From NCBI RefSeq assembly GCF_004011505.1, contig NZ_SAUN01000001.1:9203501-9267500 (forward strand): a stretch of 64,000 nucleotides of DNA, written 5' to 3'. Of the stretch, positions 17,375-25,111 are shown piece after piece (within the stretch, counting starts at the first letter, position 1; the number at the start of each line of letters is the position of its first letter). Under the pieces are notes generated by a model. That model had not been told where the DNA came from. It saw only the letters and a list, made by a program, of their open reading frames with translations, and ran no database searches. This DNA is from Nonomuraea polychroma. GTDB taxonomy: Bacteria; Actinomycetota; Actinomycetes; Streptosporangiales; Streptosporangiaceae. The translations under genes were made by a program, and so were the position numbers.

Positions 17375-18148
17375 TCACCACTTCGACGGGTCGGCGCGCA
17401 CCCCTCGCTCGGCGAGCCAGACCAGCACGTAGTCGGCGACCGCCCGCCAGCCGCTGTCGATGACCAGCGAATGGGCCCGATCCGGGAACTGCTTGAGGCT
17501 GCTGGTGGCCGTCGAGTCGCTGTACAACTTGTACACGGCCCGGGTGACGTGATCCGGCACGAGCCGGTCCTCCTGCCCCGAGATCAGCAGCAGCGGGCCG
17601 CGGCCGGTGTTGCCGTGGTCCACGACCGCCCGCGGGTGCCGTACGGCGCCGCCGTGTCCCAGCTCGGCCAGCAGCCGGCGCGGCCCGGGAACGACGTGGC
17701 GCTCGAACAGCTCGGCCGACTCCTGCTCGGTGACCGCGCTGGCGAACAGCCGCCGGAACCTCCCGGCGTCCATGGACACCGGCCACGGCTCCCCAGGCGC
17801 CGGGGAGCTCGCGTGGTCCACCGGGGCGGGGGCGATGGCGACCGCGGCACGGCCCGCGTTCGTGCCGAGGAGGTGCTGCGCGATGAGCCCGCCCACCGAG
17901 TGGCCGACGATCACGGGCGGGGTGTCGAAGGAACGGACGATGCGCGCGTAGTGATCCGTGAGCGCGTCGAGCCCCAGCTCGTGGAGCGTCTCGGGATGCC
18001 GGCGTGCCTCGCCCACCGTGGCGGGCTCCCCCGGCCAACCCGGCGCGCAGACGGCGAAGCCGAAACTGGAGAAGCGCTCGTTCCATGACTCCCACGACGA
18101 CGCGTGGAGCCACGCGCCATGGATGAAGACGACGGGAGTCGGGTTCAC
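17375..18148 (-). CDS. Alpha/beta hydrolase
   Basis: About 257 residues from a GTG at 18146-18148 that follows GGAGG; the frame extends far upstream without similarity. The fold shows VVFIHGAWLHASSWESW (oxyanion region), the nucleophile elbow GHSVGG (about 97-102), the acid residue in LLLISGQEDRLVPDH and the catalytic histidine in FPDRAHSLVIDSGW. It has no signal peptide, so it is cytoplasmic. It converges with the LAL gene (7 bp gap) and diverges from a Tat-exported hydrolase at 18433. It resembles the secreted hydrolase at 22276 in overall type, but the substrate is unknown. Confidence 0.87.
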   Translation of the reverse strand: MNPTPVVFIHGAWLHASSWESWNERFSSFGFAVCAPGWPGEPATVGEARRHPETLHELGLDALTDHYARIVRSFDTPPVIVGHSVGGLIAQHLLGTNAGRAAVAIAPAPVDHASSPAPGEPWPVSMDAGRFRRLFASAVTEQESAELFERHVVPGPRRLLAELGHGGAVRHPRAVVDHGNTGRGPLLLISGQEDRLVPDHVTRAVYKLYSDSTATSSLKQFPDRAHSLVIDSGWRAVADYVLVWLAERGVRADPSKW

Positions 18149-18226
18149 GGATCCTCCGGAAAGGCTCAGGACCAGGTCGTATGGGATGTGACCAAGGATC
18201 GTCCAGATGCGCCTGGGGCGGGAACA

Positions 18227-18242
18227 GTCGAATGACTTAATG
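18227..18242. promoter_or_regulatory. 16-bp element shared with the 22066 site
   Basis: GTCGAATGACTTAATG differs from GTTGAATGGCTTAACG (22066-22081) at three positions, all transitions. Each copy lies 118-125 bp upstream of a copy of the 47-bp promoter element, on the same strand. It may be an upstream activator site or part of the divergent promoter. Confidence 0.4.
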
Positions 18243-18344
18243 TTCGTGTCCGCCTTGCGTCGCTGGTCCGGCGCGGTCTGCCGGGACGCCGGGCTCCGGG
18301 GGTGGGTTTCGCGTGGGCGGCACGGCTGCCGTTCGCCGTGTCTC

Positions 18345-18391
18345 ACCGTCATGTGACTGATGTGCCGGATCCCTCGTGCCCGAAACAGTGA
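18345..18391 (+). promoter_or_regulatory. Conserved 47-bp promoter element, copy A
   Basis: The element begins ACCGTCATGTGACTGATGTG and ends ACAGTGA, with a 20-bp variable middle. It lies 41 bp upstream of the Tat-secreted hydrolase ATG at 18433. Copies B (21885-21931, reverse strand) and C (22191-22237) have the same ends at exactly the same spacing. The TGACYG hexamer recurs with an 11-bp period at the left end, as in sites for OmpR/SARP-type activators. Confidence 0.7.
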
Positions 18392-18432
18392 GAGATGTCG
18401 CATTCCCTGCGACACGACACGGAGGATTTCAC

Positions 18433-19491
18433 ATGATCAACAGGCGCACCTTCGGCAAGGCCCTCGGTTTGGCCACCGGCGCGACAGTCGCCTCGCTGGC
18501 GGGCGTGCAGGCGTTCCCGGCCGCCTCAGCCACCACGCGCGGGGCGGCCCCGACGTTGCCGGCGGTCACGCCCGGCACGCACACGTCCTTCGCCTCGCTG
18601 AAGCAGGTCAAGGCCGGGCTGCTGGACATCGGTTACGCCGAGGCGGGCCCGGCCCGCGGGCCCGTGGTCATCTGCCTGCACGGCTGGCCGTACGACATCC
18701 ACAGCTTCGTCGACGTCGCTCCCCTGCTGGCGGCGCAGGGCTACCGGGTGATCGTTCCCTACCTGCGCGGTCACGGCACGACGCGGTTCCTGTCCTCGAA
18801 GACGTTCCGCAACGCCCAGCAGTCGGCGATCGCGCTCGACATCATCGCCCTGATGGACGCTCTCAAGATCGACAAGGCCGTGCTTGCCGGCTTCGACTGG
18901 GGATCGAGGACCGCCGACATCATCGCCGCCCTGTGGCCGCAGCGGTGCAAGGCCCTGGTGTCGGTGAGCGGCTACCTCATCACGAACCTCGAGGCCAACC
19001 TCGAGCCGCTGCCGCCGAAGGCCGAATACGCCTGGTGGTACCAGTACTACTTCGCCACGGAGCGGGGCCGGAAGGCCATGGAGGACCCGAAGAAGCGCCA
19101 CGACCTGAACCGGCTCGTCTGGGACACCGTCTCCCCGACGTGGGACTTCGACGACGCCACCTTCGAGCGCACGGCCGCGGCCTTCGAGAACCCCGACTAC
19201 GCCGCCATCGTGATCCACAACTACCGGTGGCGGCTCAGCCTGGCCGACGGTGAGCGCCGTTACGACGGTCTGGAGAAGCGGCTCGCCGCACGGCCGACCC
19301 TCAAGGTGCCGACCATCACCCTGGACGCCGAGCGCGACCCCTTCACGGCGCCGCCGGGCGACGGCTCGTCGTACCGGAACATGTTCACCGGCGCCTACGA
19401 ACACCGCACCCTGGAGGGCATCGGCCACAACGTGCCGCAGGAAGCACCCACGGCCTTCGCCCAGGCCGTCGTCGACGTGGACCACTTCTGA
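18433..19491 (+). CDS. Tat-exported alpha/beta hydrolase, epoxide hydrolase/haloalkane dehalogenase-like
   Basis: About 352 residues from the ATG at 18433, which follows GGAGG; the 19 upstream codons are not credible. The signal is twin-arginine (NRRTFGKALGLATGATVAS) with cleavage expected around residue 35. The mature enzyme shows LHGWPYDIHSF (HGxP oxyanion motif), DLRGHG-like YLRGHGTTRF and the nucleophile elbow GFDWGS. An aspartate rather than serine nucleophile is typical of epoxide hydrolases and dehalogenases. The catalytic histidine is in EGIGHNVPQEAP. The promoter carries copy A of the shared 47-bp element. Confidence 0.88.
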   Translation: MINRRTFGKALGLATGATVASLAGVQAFPAASATTRGAAPTLPAVTPGTHTSFASLKQVKAGLLDIGYAEAGPARGPVVICLHGWPYDIHSFVDVAPLLAAQGYRVIVPYLRGHGTTRFLSSKTFRNAQQSAIALDIIALMDALKIDKAVLAGFDWGSRTADIIAALWPQRCKALVSVSGYLITNLEANLEPLPPKAEYAWWYQYYFATERGRKAMEDPKKRHDLNRLVWDTVSPTWDFDDATFERTAAAFENPDYAAIVIHNYRWRLSLADGERRYDGLEKRLAARPTLKVPTITLDAERDPFTAPPGDGSSYRNMFTGAYEHRTLEGIGHNVPQEAPTAFAQAVVDVDHF

Positions 19492-19527
19492 CGAACGCGA
19501 CAGCCAGCCCACTTCCTGCGATACCAC

Positions 19528-19560
19528 GACAGCCTGCCGGATACGATCCGGCAGGCTGTC
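19528..19560. terminator. Strong bidirectional hairpin terminator
   Basis: GACAGCCTGCCGGAT and its exact complement flank a 3-nt loop (ACG), a perfect 15-bp stem that extends by one more C-G pair. It lies 37 bp after the hydrolase stop and before the convergent DUF308 gene end. There is no long U-tract, as is usual in high-GC actinomycetes. Confidence 0.8.
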
Positions 19561-19615
19561 GGTGTCTTCGTGGCCGTGTCGCACCCGCGCCCTCCGCGAG
19601 CCGCCACGAAAGCCG

Positions 19616-20179
19616 TCAGACGGTCTGCGTGTGCCGCTGGCGGGCACGCCAGGCCAGCAGCCCGGCCTGGATGATGAAGAACACGCCGCCACCGGTGGCA
19701 TAGACCGACAGCACGTCGAGGGAGGCGTCGTCCCCCAGGGCCTGGATGTTGTAGAAGATGCCCACGAGGAACGACAGACCGCCCGCGATCAGCATCGGCC
19801 ACTGCTTGCCCAGCTCCGGGCCGCGCCGCCGCAGCCCGACCAGCACCTGCGCCGCACCGGAGACGACGGCCCAGGCACCGAACACGTGCAGCACCGCCGC
19901 CACCCCGCCCATCCCCGCCAGGCCGACGCCGACGGCGGCCAGAGTGCTGAGCACCCCGTTGAACAGCGTCAGGCGACGCTCCGATCCGTCCGGGAGCGCA
20001 CGCAGGTCGATCAGCGACGACACCGCGTCGATCAGCGGATAGACGACCAGCAGGGTGATCGCGAGGCCGTCGATGGGGTCATGCGCGGAGGCGAACGCCG
20101 CGGCCCACGCCACGGCCAGGACTCCACGGACCAGGTACAGCTTGAGCAGGGATGACGTTCCGGATGACGTCGTGTTCAT
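19616..20179 (-). CDS. DUF308/HdeD-like membrane protein
   Basis: A 187-residue integral membrane protein with six hydrophobic segments, including VRGVLAVAWAAAFA, LAITLLVVYPLIDAVSSL, GVLSTLAAVGVGLAGMGGVA, VFGAWAVVSGAAQVLVGL, WPMLIAGGLSFLVGIFY and YATGGGVFFIIQAGLLA. The repeated three-helix units with small-residue helices are typical of the DUF308 family related to HdeD, an acid-resistance membrane protein. Function here is unknown. It begins 34 bp after the tannase-family gene on the same strand and is probably cotranscribed with it from the element-B promoter. Confidence 0.75.
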   Translation of the reverse strand: MNTTSSGTSSLLKLYLVRGVLAVAWAAAFASAHDPIDGLAITLLVVYPLIDAVSSLIDLRALPDGSERRLTLFNGVLSTLAAVGVGLAGMGGVAAVLHVFGAWAVVSGAAQVLVGLRRRGPELGKQWPMLIAGGLSFLVGIFYNIQALGDDASLDVLSVYATGGGVFFIIQAGLLAWRARQRHTQTV

Positions 20180-20213
20180 GGTGGGTGCGCCTTTCCAGAC
20201 GAGTGGATGGTTG

Positions 20214-21836
20214 TCAGTGCCGGGCGCAGTAGTAGCTGCCGGCGTCGGCCGGGTCGCCGTGGCCGGTGTAGCGGGAGACGGACGGGTACCGGCACAACTC
20301 GCGCGTCACCGTCTTGCCGGAGGAGTCCGTGATGGCGGCGCTCAGCGTCTGCGGGGCCTTGCCTTGTTCGACCCAGGCCGTCAGGGCGCCGAGGGCGTCG
20401 GTAGGTGCGGGGCCGGTGCTCGTGGGGCCGGCGCAGTGGGCGACGCCCGGCGCCAGGAACAGCCGGTAGAAGTCGTCGACCCGGGCCGCACCGCCCATGG
20501 CCAGCTCCACCCGCCGGCGGTAGTCCACGGTGCCCTGAGCGGGAATCAGCTGGTCGGCCTGGCCGTGCCAGGTGAGGAGCTTGCCGCCGGACCTGCGGAA
20601 CGCCGACAGGTCGGGGTCGTCGGTGCCGATGATGGTGTCGTACTCGGCCTGGGACTGCTCGAACAGCTCGGCGAACTCGGCGTAGGTGATCGTCGAGAGG
20701 TCATAGGAGGGCTGCCGCTTCAGGAACGTCGAGACCCAGCTGGCCGGTACGGGGAACGGCATGCCCACGCGGTTCCCGTCCGCGTCGATGTCGGTGCCGG
20801 CGAGGTCGAAGCCGGCACCGATCGGGATGCCGGACCACAACTTCTTACCGGACGGGGTGCGCGGGCCGTCCCAGATCTTACGTACGACGGCGGCGTCGGC
20901 CGCGGTGATGGTCTCCTGCTCGCCGTCGCATTCGACGCTCTTGCCGATGAGCTGCCGCGGGTCGAAGGTGCACCTGGCGGGGTCGCCGATCAGCCCGTCG
21001 GGAGCGCCGTCGAGCGGGTCACAGGCCTTGACGGCGGCCTCGTTGAAGGCGTTGAACTCACAAGGGGAGGGGAAGGTGTTCTCCTCGTTCATCACCACCT
21101 GCGGCCACAGGGTCGCGACCTCGAACTCGTCCCAGCTGATCGCCGGAGCGGTGGCCAGGATGCCGTCGAAGTCGCCAGGGTGGCGCTGGGCCTCCATGTA
21201 GCCCTGGCGGCCGCCGGTCGAGCAGCCGGTCCAGTACGAGTAGGAGACGGACCTGCCGTAGACCTCCTTGACCACATGCTTGCCGACGACCGCCATCTCG
21301 TGCTGGGACCGGTCGGCGAAGTTCTTCAGCAGCGCCGTGTTGACCTCGCCGTCACTGTTCAGGGCCCAGCTGGTGTCCAGGTATGTCCCGACGCCGGCGT
21401 CGGTGGTCGCGGCGGCGTAGCCGCTCTTGATCGCGCCGGCCAGGCCCGCGCCGTAGTCACCGGCGGCGAAGGCGCTGCCGCCCAACGCCTGGAAACGGCC
21501 GGTCCAGCCGGTCTCGGGCAGCCAGATCCGCACCTTGGCGTGGTCGCCGACGCCCGGGTGGGTGAGCGTGACCGTGACATCGCAGTAGGCCGGCACGTCC
21601 GGGATCTCGACCACGTCGGTGAACGGCGGCACCGGAGGGACGGTCACGGTGCCCGCCTCCCGGCTCACCGCCGTCACGGACTCCACCGTGGTGCCCGCCG
21701 GAGCATTCACGGAGATGGACGAGCACGTGAACGGGACGGCGGCGGAGCGCGCGGTGCCGGCCGAAGCCGCGGCCGGCAGGCACGCCGCCGCCGCCAGCGG
21801 CACTCCGGCCGCGAAGATGAACAGAAGGCGTTTCAT
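20214..21836 (-). CDS. Secreted tannase/feruloyl esterase-family protein
   Basis: A 540-residue protein with a Sec signal peptide (MKRLLFIFAAGVPLAAAACL, cleavage near residue 26). It has the tannase/feruloyl esterase fold: nucleophile motif GCSTGGRQG (about 231-239) in YWTGCSTGGRQGYMEAQ, the lid domain with paired cysteines (PSPCEFNAF, VKACDPLDG, PARCTFDP), an acid residue region near LLTWHGQADQLIPAQ and histidine in LAPGVAHCAGP. The calcium-site spacing DPLDGAPDGLIGDP is typical. It likely cleaves gallate or hydroxycinnamate esters of plant cell-wall material outside the cell. Its promoter carries copy B of the 47-bp element, and DUF308 follows in the operon. Confidence 0.9.
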   Translation of the reverse strand: MKRLLFIFAAGVPLAAAACLPAAASAGTARSAAVPFTCSSISVNAPAGTTVESVTAVSREAGTVTVPPVPPFTDVVEIPDVPAYCDVTVTLTHPGVGDHAKVRIWLPETGWTGRFQALGGSAFAAGDYGAGLAGAIKSGYAAATTDAGVGTYLDTSWALNSDGEVNTALLKNFADRSQHEMAVVGKHVVKEVYGRSVSYSYWTGCSTGGRQGYMEAQRHPGDFDGILATAPAISWDEFEVATLWPQVVMNEENTFPSPCEFNAFNEAAVKACDPLDGAPDGLIGDPARCTFDPRQLIGKSVECDGEQETITAADAAVVRKIWDGPRTPSGKKLWSGIPIGAGFDLAGTDIDADGNRVGMPFPVPASWVSTFLKRQPSYDLSTITYAEFAELFEQSQAEYDTIIGTDDPDLSAFRRSGGKLLTWHGQADQLIPAQGTVDYRRRVELAMGGAARVDDFYRLFLAPGVAHCAGPTSTGPAPTDALGALTAWVEQGKAPQTLSAAITDSSGKTVTRELCRYPSVSRYTGHGDPADAGSYYCARH

Positions 21837-21884
21837 GACATTCCTCTCAATGAAGTGCCGGGTCGTCGGCTGTTGCGGTGCGTC

Positions 21885-21931
21885 TCACTGTCGTTCGCGG
21901 CCGGCACCCGGCACATCAGTCAGTTGACGGT
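21885..21931 (-). promoter_or_regulatory. Conserved 47-bp promoter element, copy B
   Basis: Read on the reverse strand it begins ACCGTCAACTGACTGATGTG and ends ACAGTGA, with the same 20-bp middle length as copies A and C. The tannase-family start codon is 48 bp downstream. TGACCG and TGACTG are 11 bp apart at the left end. Confidence 0.7.
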
Positions 21932-22065
21932 CAGCACCGGCGAGCCGCTCCCCGAGCACGTCACACACGTCGCGGCGCAGGTCAGCGGGCACACAAGGGG
22001 ACATGTGCGCAGGTCGCGGCCCACGGCTTGGCGGTGCCGCCCGTGCTCACGTCACCGACTGAAGA

Positions 22066-22081
22066 GTTGAATGGCTTAACG
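22066..22081. promoter_or_regulatory. 16-bp element shared with the 18227 site
   Basis: GTTGAATGGCTTAACG matches 13 of 16 positions with the site at 18227-18242. It lies between the divergent elements B and C. Apart from these three elements, nothing else is recognised in the 439-bp gap between the tannase and hydrolase genes. Confidence 0.4.
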
Positions 22082-22190
22082 CGCTGAGGCGCGAACAGGC
22101 GCGCACACGGCCGCCACGCAAGGCCGGACAGCCCGCCGACCAGCGCCGTTGTGGCACTGAACGACGGCCGCGGCCGGCTCGTCGTGACTG

Positions 22191-22237
22191 ACCGTCAAGT
22201 GACCGATGTGACCGCGGTCCTTCCCGGACGACAGTGA
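22191..22237 (+). promoter_or_regulatory. Conserved 47-bp promoter element, copy C
   Basis: It begins ACCGTCAAGTGACCGATGTG and ends ACAGTGA with a 20-bp middle, and lies 38 bp upstream of the GTG start of the secreted hydrolase. Here TGACCG occurs three times in a row at 11- and 9-bp spacing, beginning at 22189. Confidence 0.7.
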
Positions 22238-22275
22238 TGGCACCTCGTCCGAATGCCTTCTGAAAGGGAAATACC

Positions 22276-23103
22276 GTGGTCAGCATCAAGGGTGTACGCA
22301 GCCGGCGGCTCATGTCGGGCGCCCTGTCAGCGGTCGCGATCGGTCTCCTCGCCACCGCCGTCGCCACGCCCGCCCACGCGGCGGACAAGCCCGCCAAGCC
22401 GACCATCGTGCTGGAGCACGGCGCCTTCGCCGACGCCTCCAGCTGGAACGCGGTGATCGAAGAGCTGCGCGCGGACGGCTACCCCGTCGTCGCCGCGGCC
22501 AACCCGCTGCGCGGACCGGCCAACGACGCGGCCGCACTCCGCAGCGTCCTCGACCACGTCGCCGGGCCCAAGATCCTCGTCGGGCACTCCTACGGCGGCT
22601 CGGTCATCAGCGTCGCCGGCGCGAACGACCCCCAGGTCAAGGCCCTCGTGTACGTTGCCGCCTTCCTGCCCGCCCCCGGTGAGACCGCCCTGGAGCTGAC
22701 GAACAAATTCCCCGGCTCCACCCTCCCCGGCGCCCTCGACCCCACCCCCTTCACTCTCCCCGGCGGCACCACCGGAACCGACCTGTACATCAAGCCCGGC
22801 AAGTTCCACCACCAGTTCGCCGCCGACGTACCGGCCGGCACCGCGGCTCTCATGGCCGCCACCCAGCGGCCCATCGCCCAGTCCGCCCTGGAGGAGAAGA
22901 CCCAGGCCGCCGCCTGGAAGGACAAGCCCACCTGGGCCGTCATCACGACCCAGGACCTCAACATCCCCGCCGAAGTCCAGCGCTACATGGCCAAGCGCGC
23001 CCACGCGCACTCCATCGAAGTACGCGCCTCCCACTCCGTCGCCGTCTCCCAGCCGAAGACCGTGGCCGACGTCATCGAGAAGGCCGCACGCGCCACCCGA
23101 TAG
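22276..23103 (+). CDS. Secreted alpha/beta hydrolase
   Basis: A 275-residue protein read from a GTG that follows GAAAGGGA. A Sec (possibly Tat) signal, RSRRLMSGALSAVAIGLLAT ending PAHA, precedes a compact alpha/beta hydrolase. Motifs are VLEHGAFADASSWN (oxyanion region), GHSYGGSV (nucleophile elbow) and the C-terminal ASHSVAVSQPKTV with the catalytic histidine. This subgroup is close to salicylate-esterase/hydroxynitrile-lyase-like and EstC-type hydrolases often annotated only as alpha/beta hydrolase. The promoter carries copy C. The VOC and flavoprotein genes follow after 27 and 40 bp on the same strand and form an operon with it. Confidence 0.88.
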   Translation: MVSIKGVRSRRLMSGALSAVAIGLLATAVATPAHAADKPAKPTIVLEHGAFADASSWNAVIEELRADGYPVVAAANPLRGPANDAAALRSVLDHVAGPKILVGHSYGGSVISVAGANDPQVKALVYVAAFLPAPGETALELTNKFPGSTLPGALDPTPFTLPGGTTGTDLYIKPGKFHHQFAADVPAGTAALMAATQRPIAQSALEEKTQAAAWKDKPTWAVITTQDLNIPAEVQRYMAKRAHAHSIEVRASHSVAVSQPKTVADVIEKAARATR

Positions 23104-23130
23104 CGCCAACCCGAAAGAGAGATCACGACC

Positions 23131-23577
23131 ATGGACATGAAGCTCGAAGTCGTCGTCCTGCCCGTATCCGACGTCGACCGCGCCAAGGACTTCTACACCC
23201 GGCAGCTGGGCTTCCGCCTCCACGCGGACTTCCCCATCAAGGACGGTTACCGGATCATTCAGGTCACTCCCCCCGGCTCCGCCTGCTCGATCATCTTCGG
23301 CGACGGCCTCACCGACGCCGAACCCGGCACGGTCCAGGGACTGCACCTGATCGTGTCCGACATCGAGCAGGCCCAGAAGGAACTGGCCGGCCGCGGCGTC
23401 GACGTCACCGGCCCGTTCCACGACGCCACCGGGGCCTTCCACCAGGCCGGCGAGACCGGCCGCGTCATGGGCCCGCACCCGCAGCGTGCCAGCTACGGCT
23501 CCTTCGCCTCGTTCGCCGACCCCGACGGCAACCGCTGGTTCCTGCAGGAGATCACCGAACGGCTGCCCGGCCGCTGA
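23131..23577 (+). CDS. VOC-family (glyoxalase/dioxygenase-fold) protein
   Basis: A 148-residue protein with two beta-alpha-beta-beta-beta modules of the vicinal oxygen chelate fold: KLEVVVLPVSDVDRAKDFYT at the start, then QGLHLIVSDIEQAQ, and the terminal SFADPDGNRWFLQEI. The glutamate of FLQEI and histidine of GLHLIV are possible metal ligands. Members include glyoxalases, ring-cleaving dioxygenases and drug-binding proteins; specificity is unknown. It is the middle gene of the element-C operon. Confidence 0.85.
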   Translation: MDMKLEVVVLPVSDVDRAKDFYTRQLGFRLHADFPIKDGYRIIQVTPPGSACSIIFGDGLTDAEPGTVQGLHLIVSDIEQAQKELAGRGVDVTGPFHDATGAFHQAGETGRVMGPHPQRASYGSFASFADPDGNRWFLQEITERLPGR

Positions 23578-23617
23578 CCAACGGCATCCCCGAGACACGG
23601 CCACACATGGAGGACCA

Positions 23618-25093
23618 ATGACCACCGAAGACACCCGTACCTATGACGTGGTCGTGATCGGGGCCGGTCCGGTCGGCGAGAACGTCGCCGACCGGACCAC
23701 CGCCGCCGGCCTGAGCACCGTCATCGTGGAAAGCGAACTCGTCGGCGGCGAATGCTCATACTGGGCGTGCGAACCGAGCAAGGCCCTGCTGCGGCCCGCA
23801 CTCCTGCGTGCCGACGCCGGCCGGGTACCAGGCCTGGGCCCGGCCGCCGCCGGACCACTGGACACCGCCGCGGTGCTGGCGCATCGCGACCGCATGGCCG
23901 CCCATTGGAACGACGACGGCCAGGTCGAATGGCTCAAGACGGCCGGCATCGACCTTCAACGCGGCCACGGCCGCCTCGACGGGCCACGACGCGTGGCCGT
24001 GACCACCCCCGACGGCGGTACCGTCCACCTGCGTGCCCGGCACGCCGTGGCCGTGTGCACCGGCAGCGGCGCCGCCCTCCCCGACCTTCCCGGGCTCGCC
24101 GCCCTGCGCCCCTGGACCAGCCGCGAAGCCACCAGCGCGCCGCAGCCGCCCGGACGACTCATCATTGTCGGCGCAGGCGTCGTGGCCACCGAGATGGCCA
24201 CCGCCTGGCAGGCCCTCGGCACCGAGGTCACCCTCCTCGCCCGCGGCACCCGCCTGCTGCCCCAGATGGAACCCTTCGCCGGCGAACTCGTCGCCGACCG
24301 CCTGCGCGAAGCGGGCACCGGCCTCCGGTTCGGCGTGACCGTCGCCACCGCTGCCCGGACGAGCGGCGAGGTCCACATCATCCTTTCCGACGGCAGCCGG
24401 CTCACCGCTGACGAGATCCTCTTCGCCACCGGCCGCGCACCCCGCACCGGCGACATCGGCCTCGAGACCATCGGCCTGATCCCCGGGGACTGGCTCACCA
24501 CCGACGACACCCTCACCGTCACCGCCACCCCCGGCGAGTGGCTCTACGCCGCGGGCGACGTCAACCGGCGGGCGCTGCTCACCCACCAGGGCAAGTATCA
24601 GGCCCGCATCGCCGGCGCCGTCATCGCCGCCCGAGCCTGCGGCACCCCGCTCGACACCGGACGCTGGAGCCCTCACGCCGGCACCGCCGACACCGCAGCC
24701 GTACCTCAGGTCGTCTTCACCGACCCCGAGGTCGCCGGCGTCGGCCTCACCACCGTCGAAGCCGGGCGCACCGGCCGCCGCGTCGACGTGGTCGATTACG
24801 ACCTCGGCCATGTCGCCGGCGCCCTCCAGCACGACCCGCACTACCGCGGCAGAGCCCGCCTCCTCATCGACCCTGATCGCCGCACCGTCGTCGGCTGTCA
24901 CCTTGCCGGACCAGGCGTCGCCGAGCTCCTCCACTCCGCCACCGTGGCGATCATCGGTGAAATCCCCATCGAACGCCTCTGGCACGCCGTACCGCCCTTC
25001 CCCACCATCAGCGAGGTGTGGCTGCGGCTGCTCGAGACGTACCGGGACCAGCACAGCCGAGGGAACGGAAGCGCTGACGGGCTTCTCGTGTAG
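23618..25093 (+). CDS. FAD-dependent pyridine nucleotide-disulfide oxidoreductase-like protein
   Basis: About 491 residues from the ATG at 23618, which follows GGAGGA. It has an FAD-binding fold (VVVIGAGPVGENVA), a CX4C redox pair at Cys46 and Cys51 (GGECSYWACEPSKALL), an NAD(P)H-binding fold (IIVGAGVVATEMA), the second FAD motif (EWLYAAGDVN) and the C-terminal dimerisation domain. The interface motif that is HPTLSE in lipoamide dehydrogenase reads FPTISE here, so the catalytic histidine is replaced by phenylalanine. Length and domains match mercuric reductase/lipoamide dehydrogenase relatives. The substrate may not be a normal disulfide. It is the last gene of the element-C operon. Confidence 0.87.
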   Translation: MTTEDTRTYDVVVIGAGPVGENVADRTTAAGLSTVIVESELVGGECSYWACEPSKALLRPALLRADAGRVPGLGPAAAGPLDTAAVLAHRDRMAAHWNDDGQVEWLKTAGIDLQRGHGRLDGPRRVAVTTPDGGTVHLRARHAVAVCTGSGAALPDLPGLAALRPWTSREATSAPQPPGRLIIVGAGVVATEMATAWQALGTEVTLLARGTRLLPQMEPFAGELVADRLREAGTGLRFGVTVATAARTSGEVHIILSDGSRLTADEILFATGRAPRTGDIGLETIGLIPGDWLTTDDTLTVTATPGEWLYAAGDVNRRALLTHQGKYQARIAGAVIAARACGTPLDTGRWSPHAGTADTAAVPQVVFTDPEVAGVGLTTVEAGRTGRRVDVVDYDLGHVAGALQHDPHYRGRARLLIDPDRRTVVGCHLAGPGVAELLHSATVAIIGEIPIERLWHAVPPFPTISEVWLRLLETYRDQHSRGNGSADGLLV

Positions 25094-25111
25094 CGCATGA
25101 AGAGATGTATG

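Noticed and set aside
19528..19560. The perfect 15-bp stem as an operator
   Set aside because: It lies between two convergent gene ends, far from any start codon, so a bidirectional terminator is the simpler reading.
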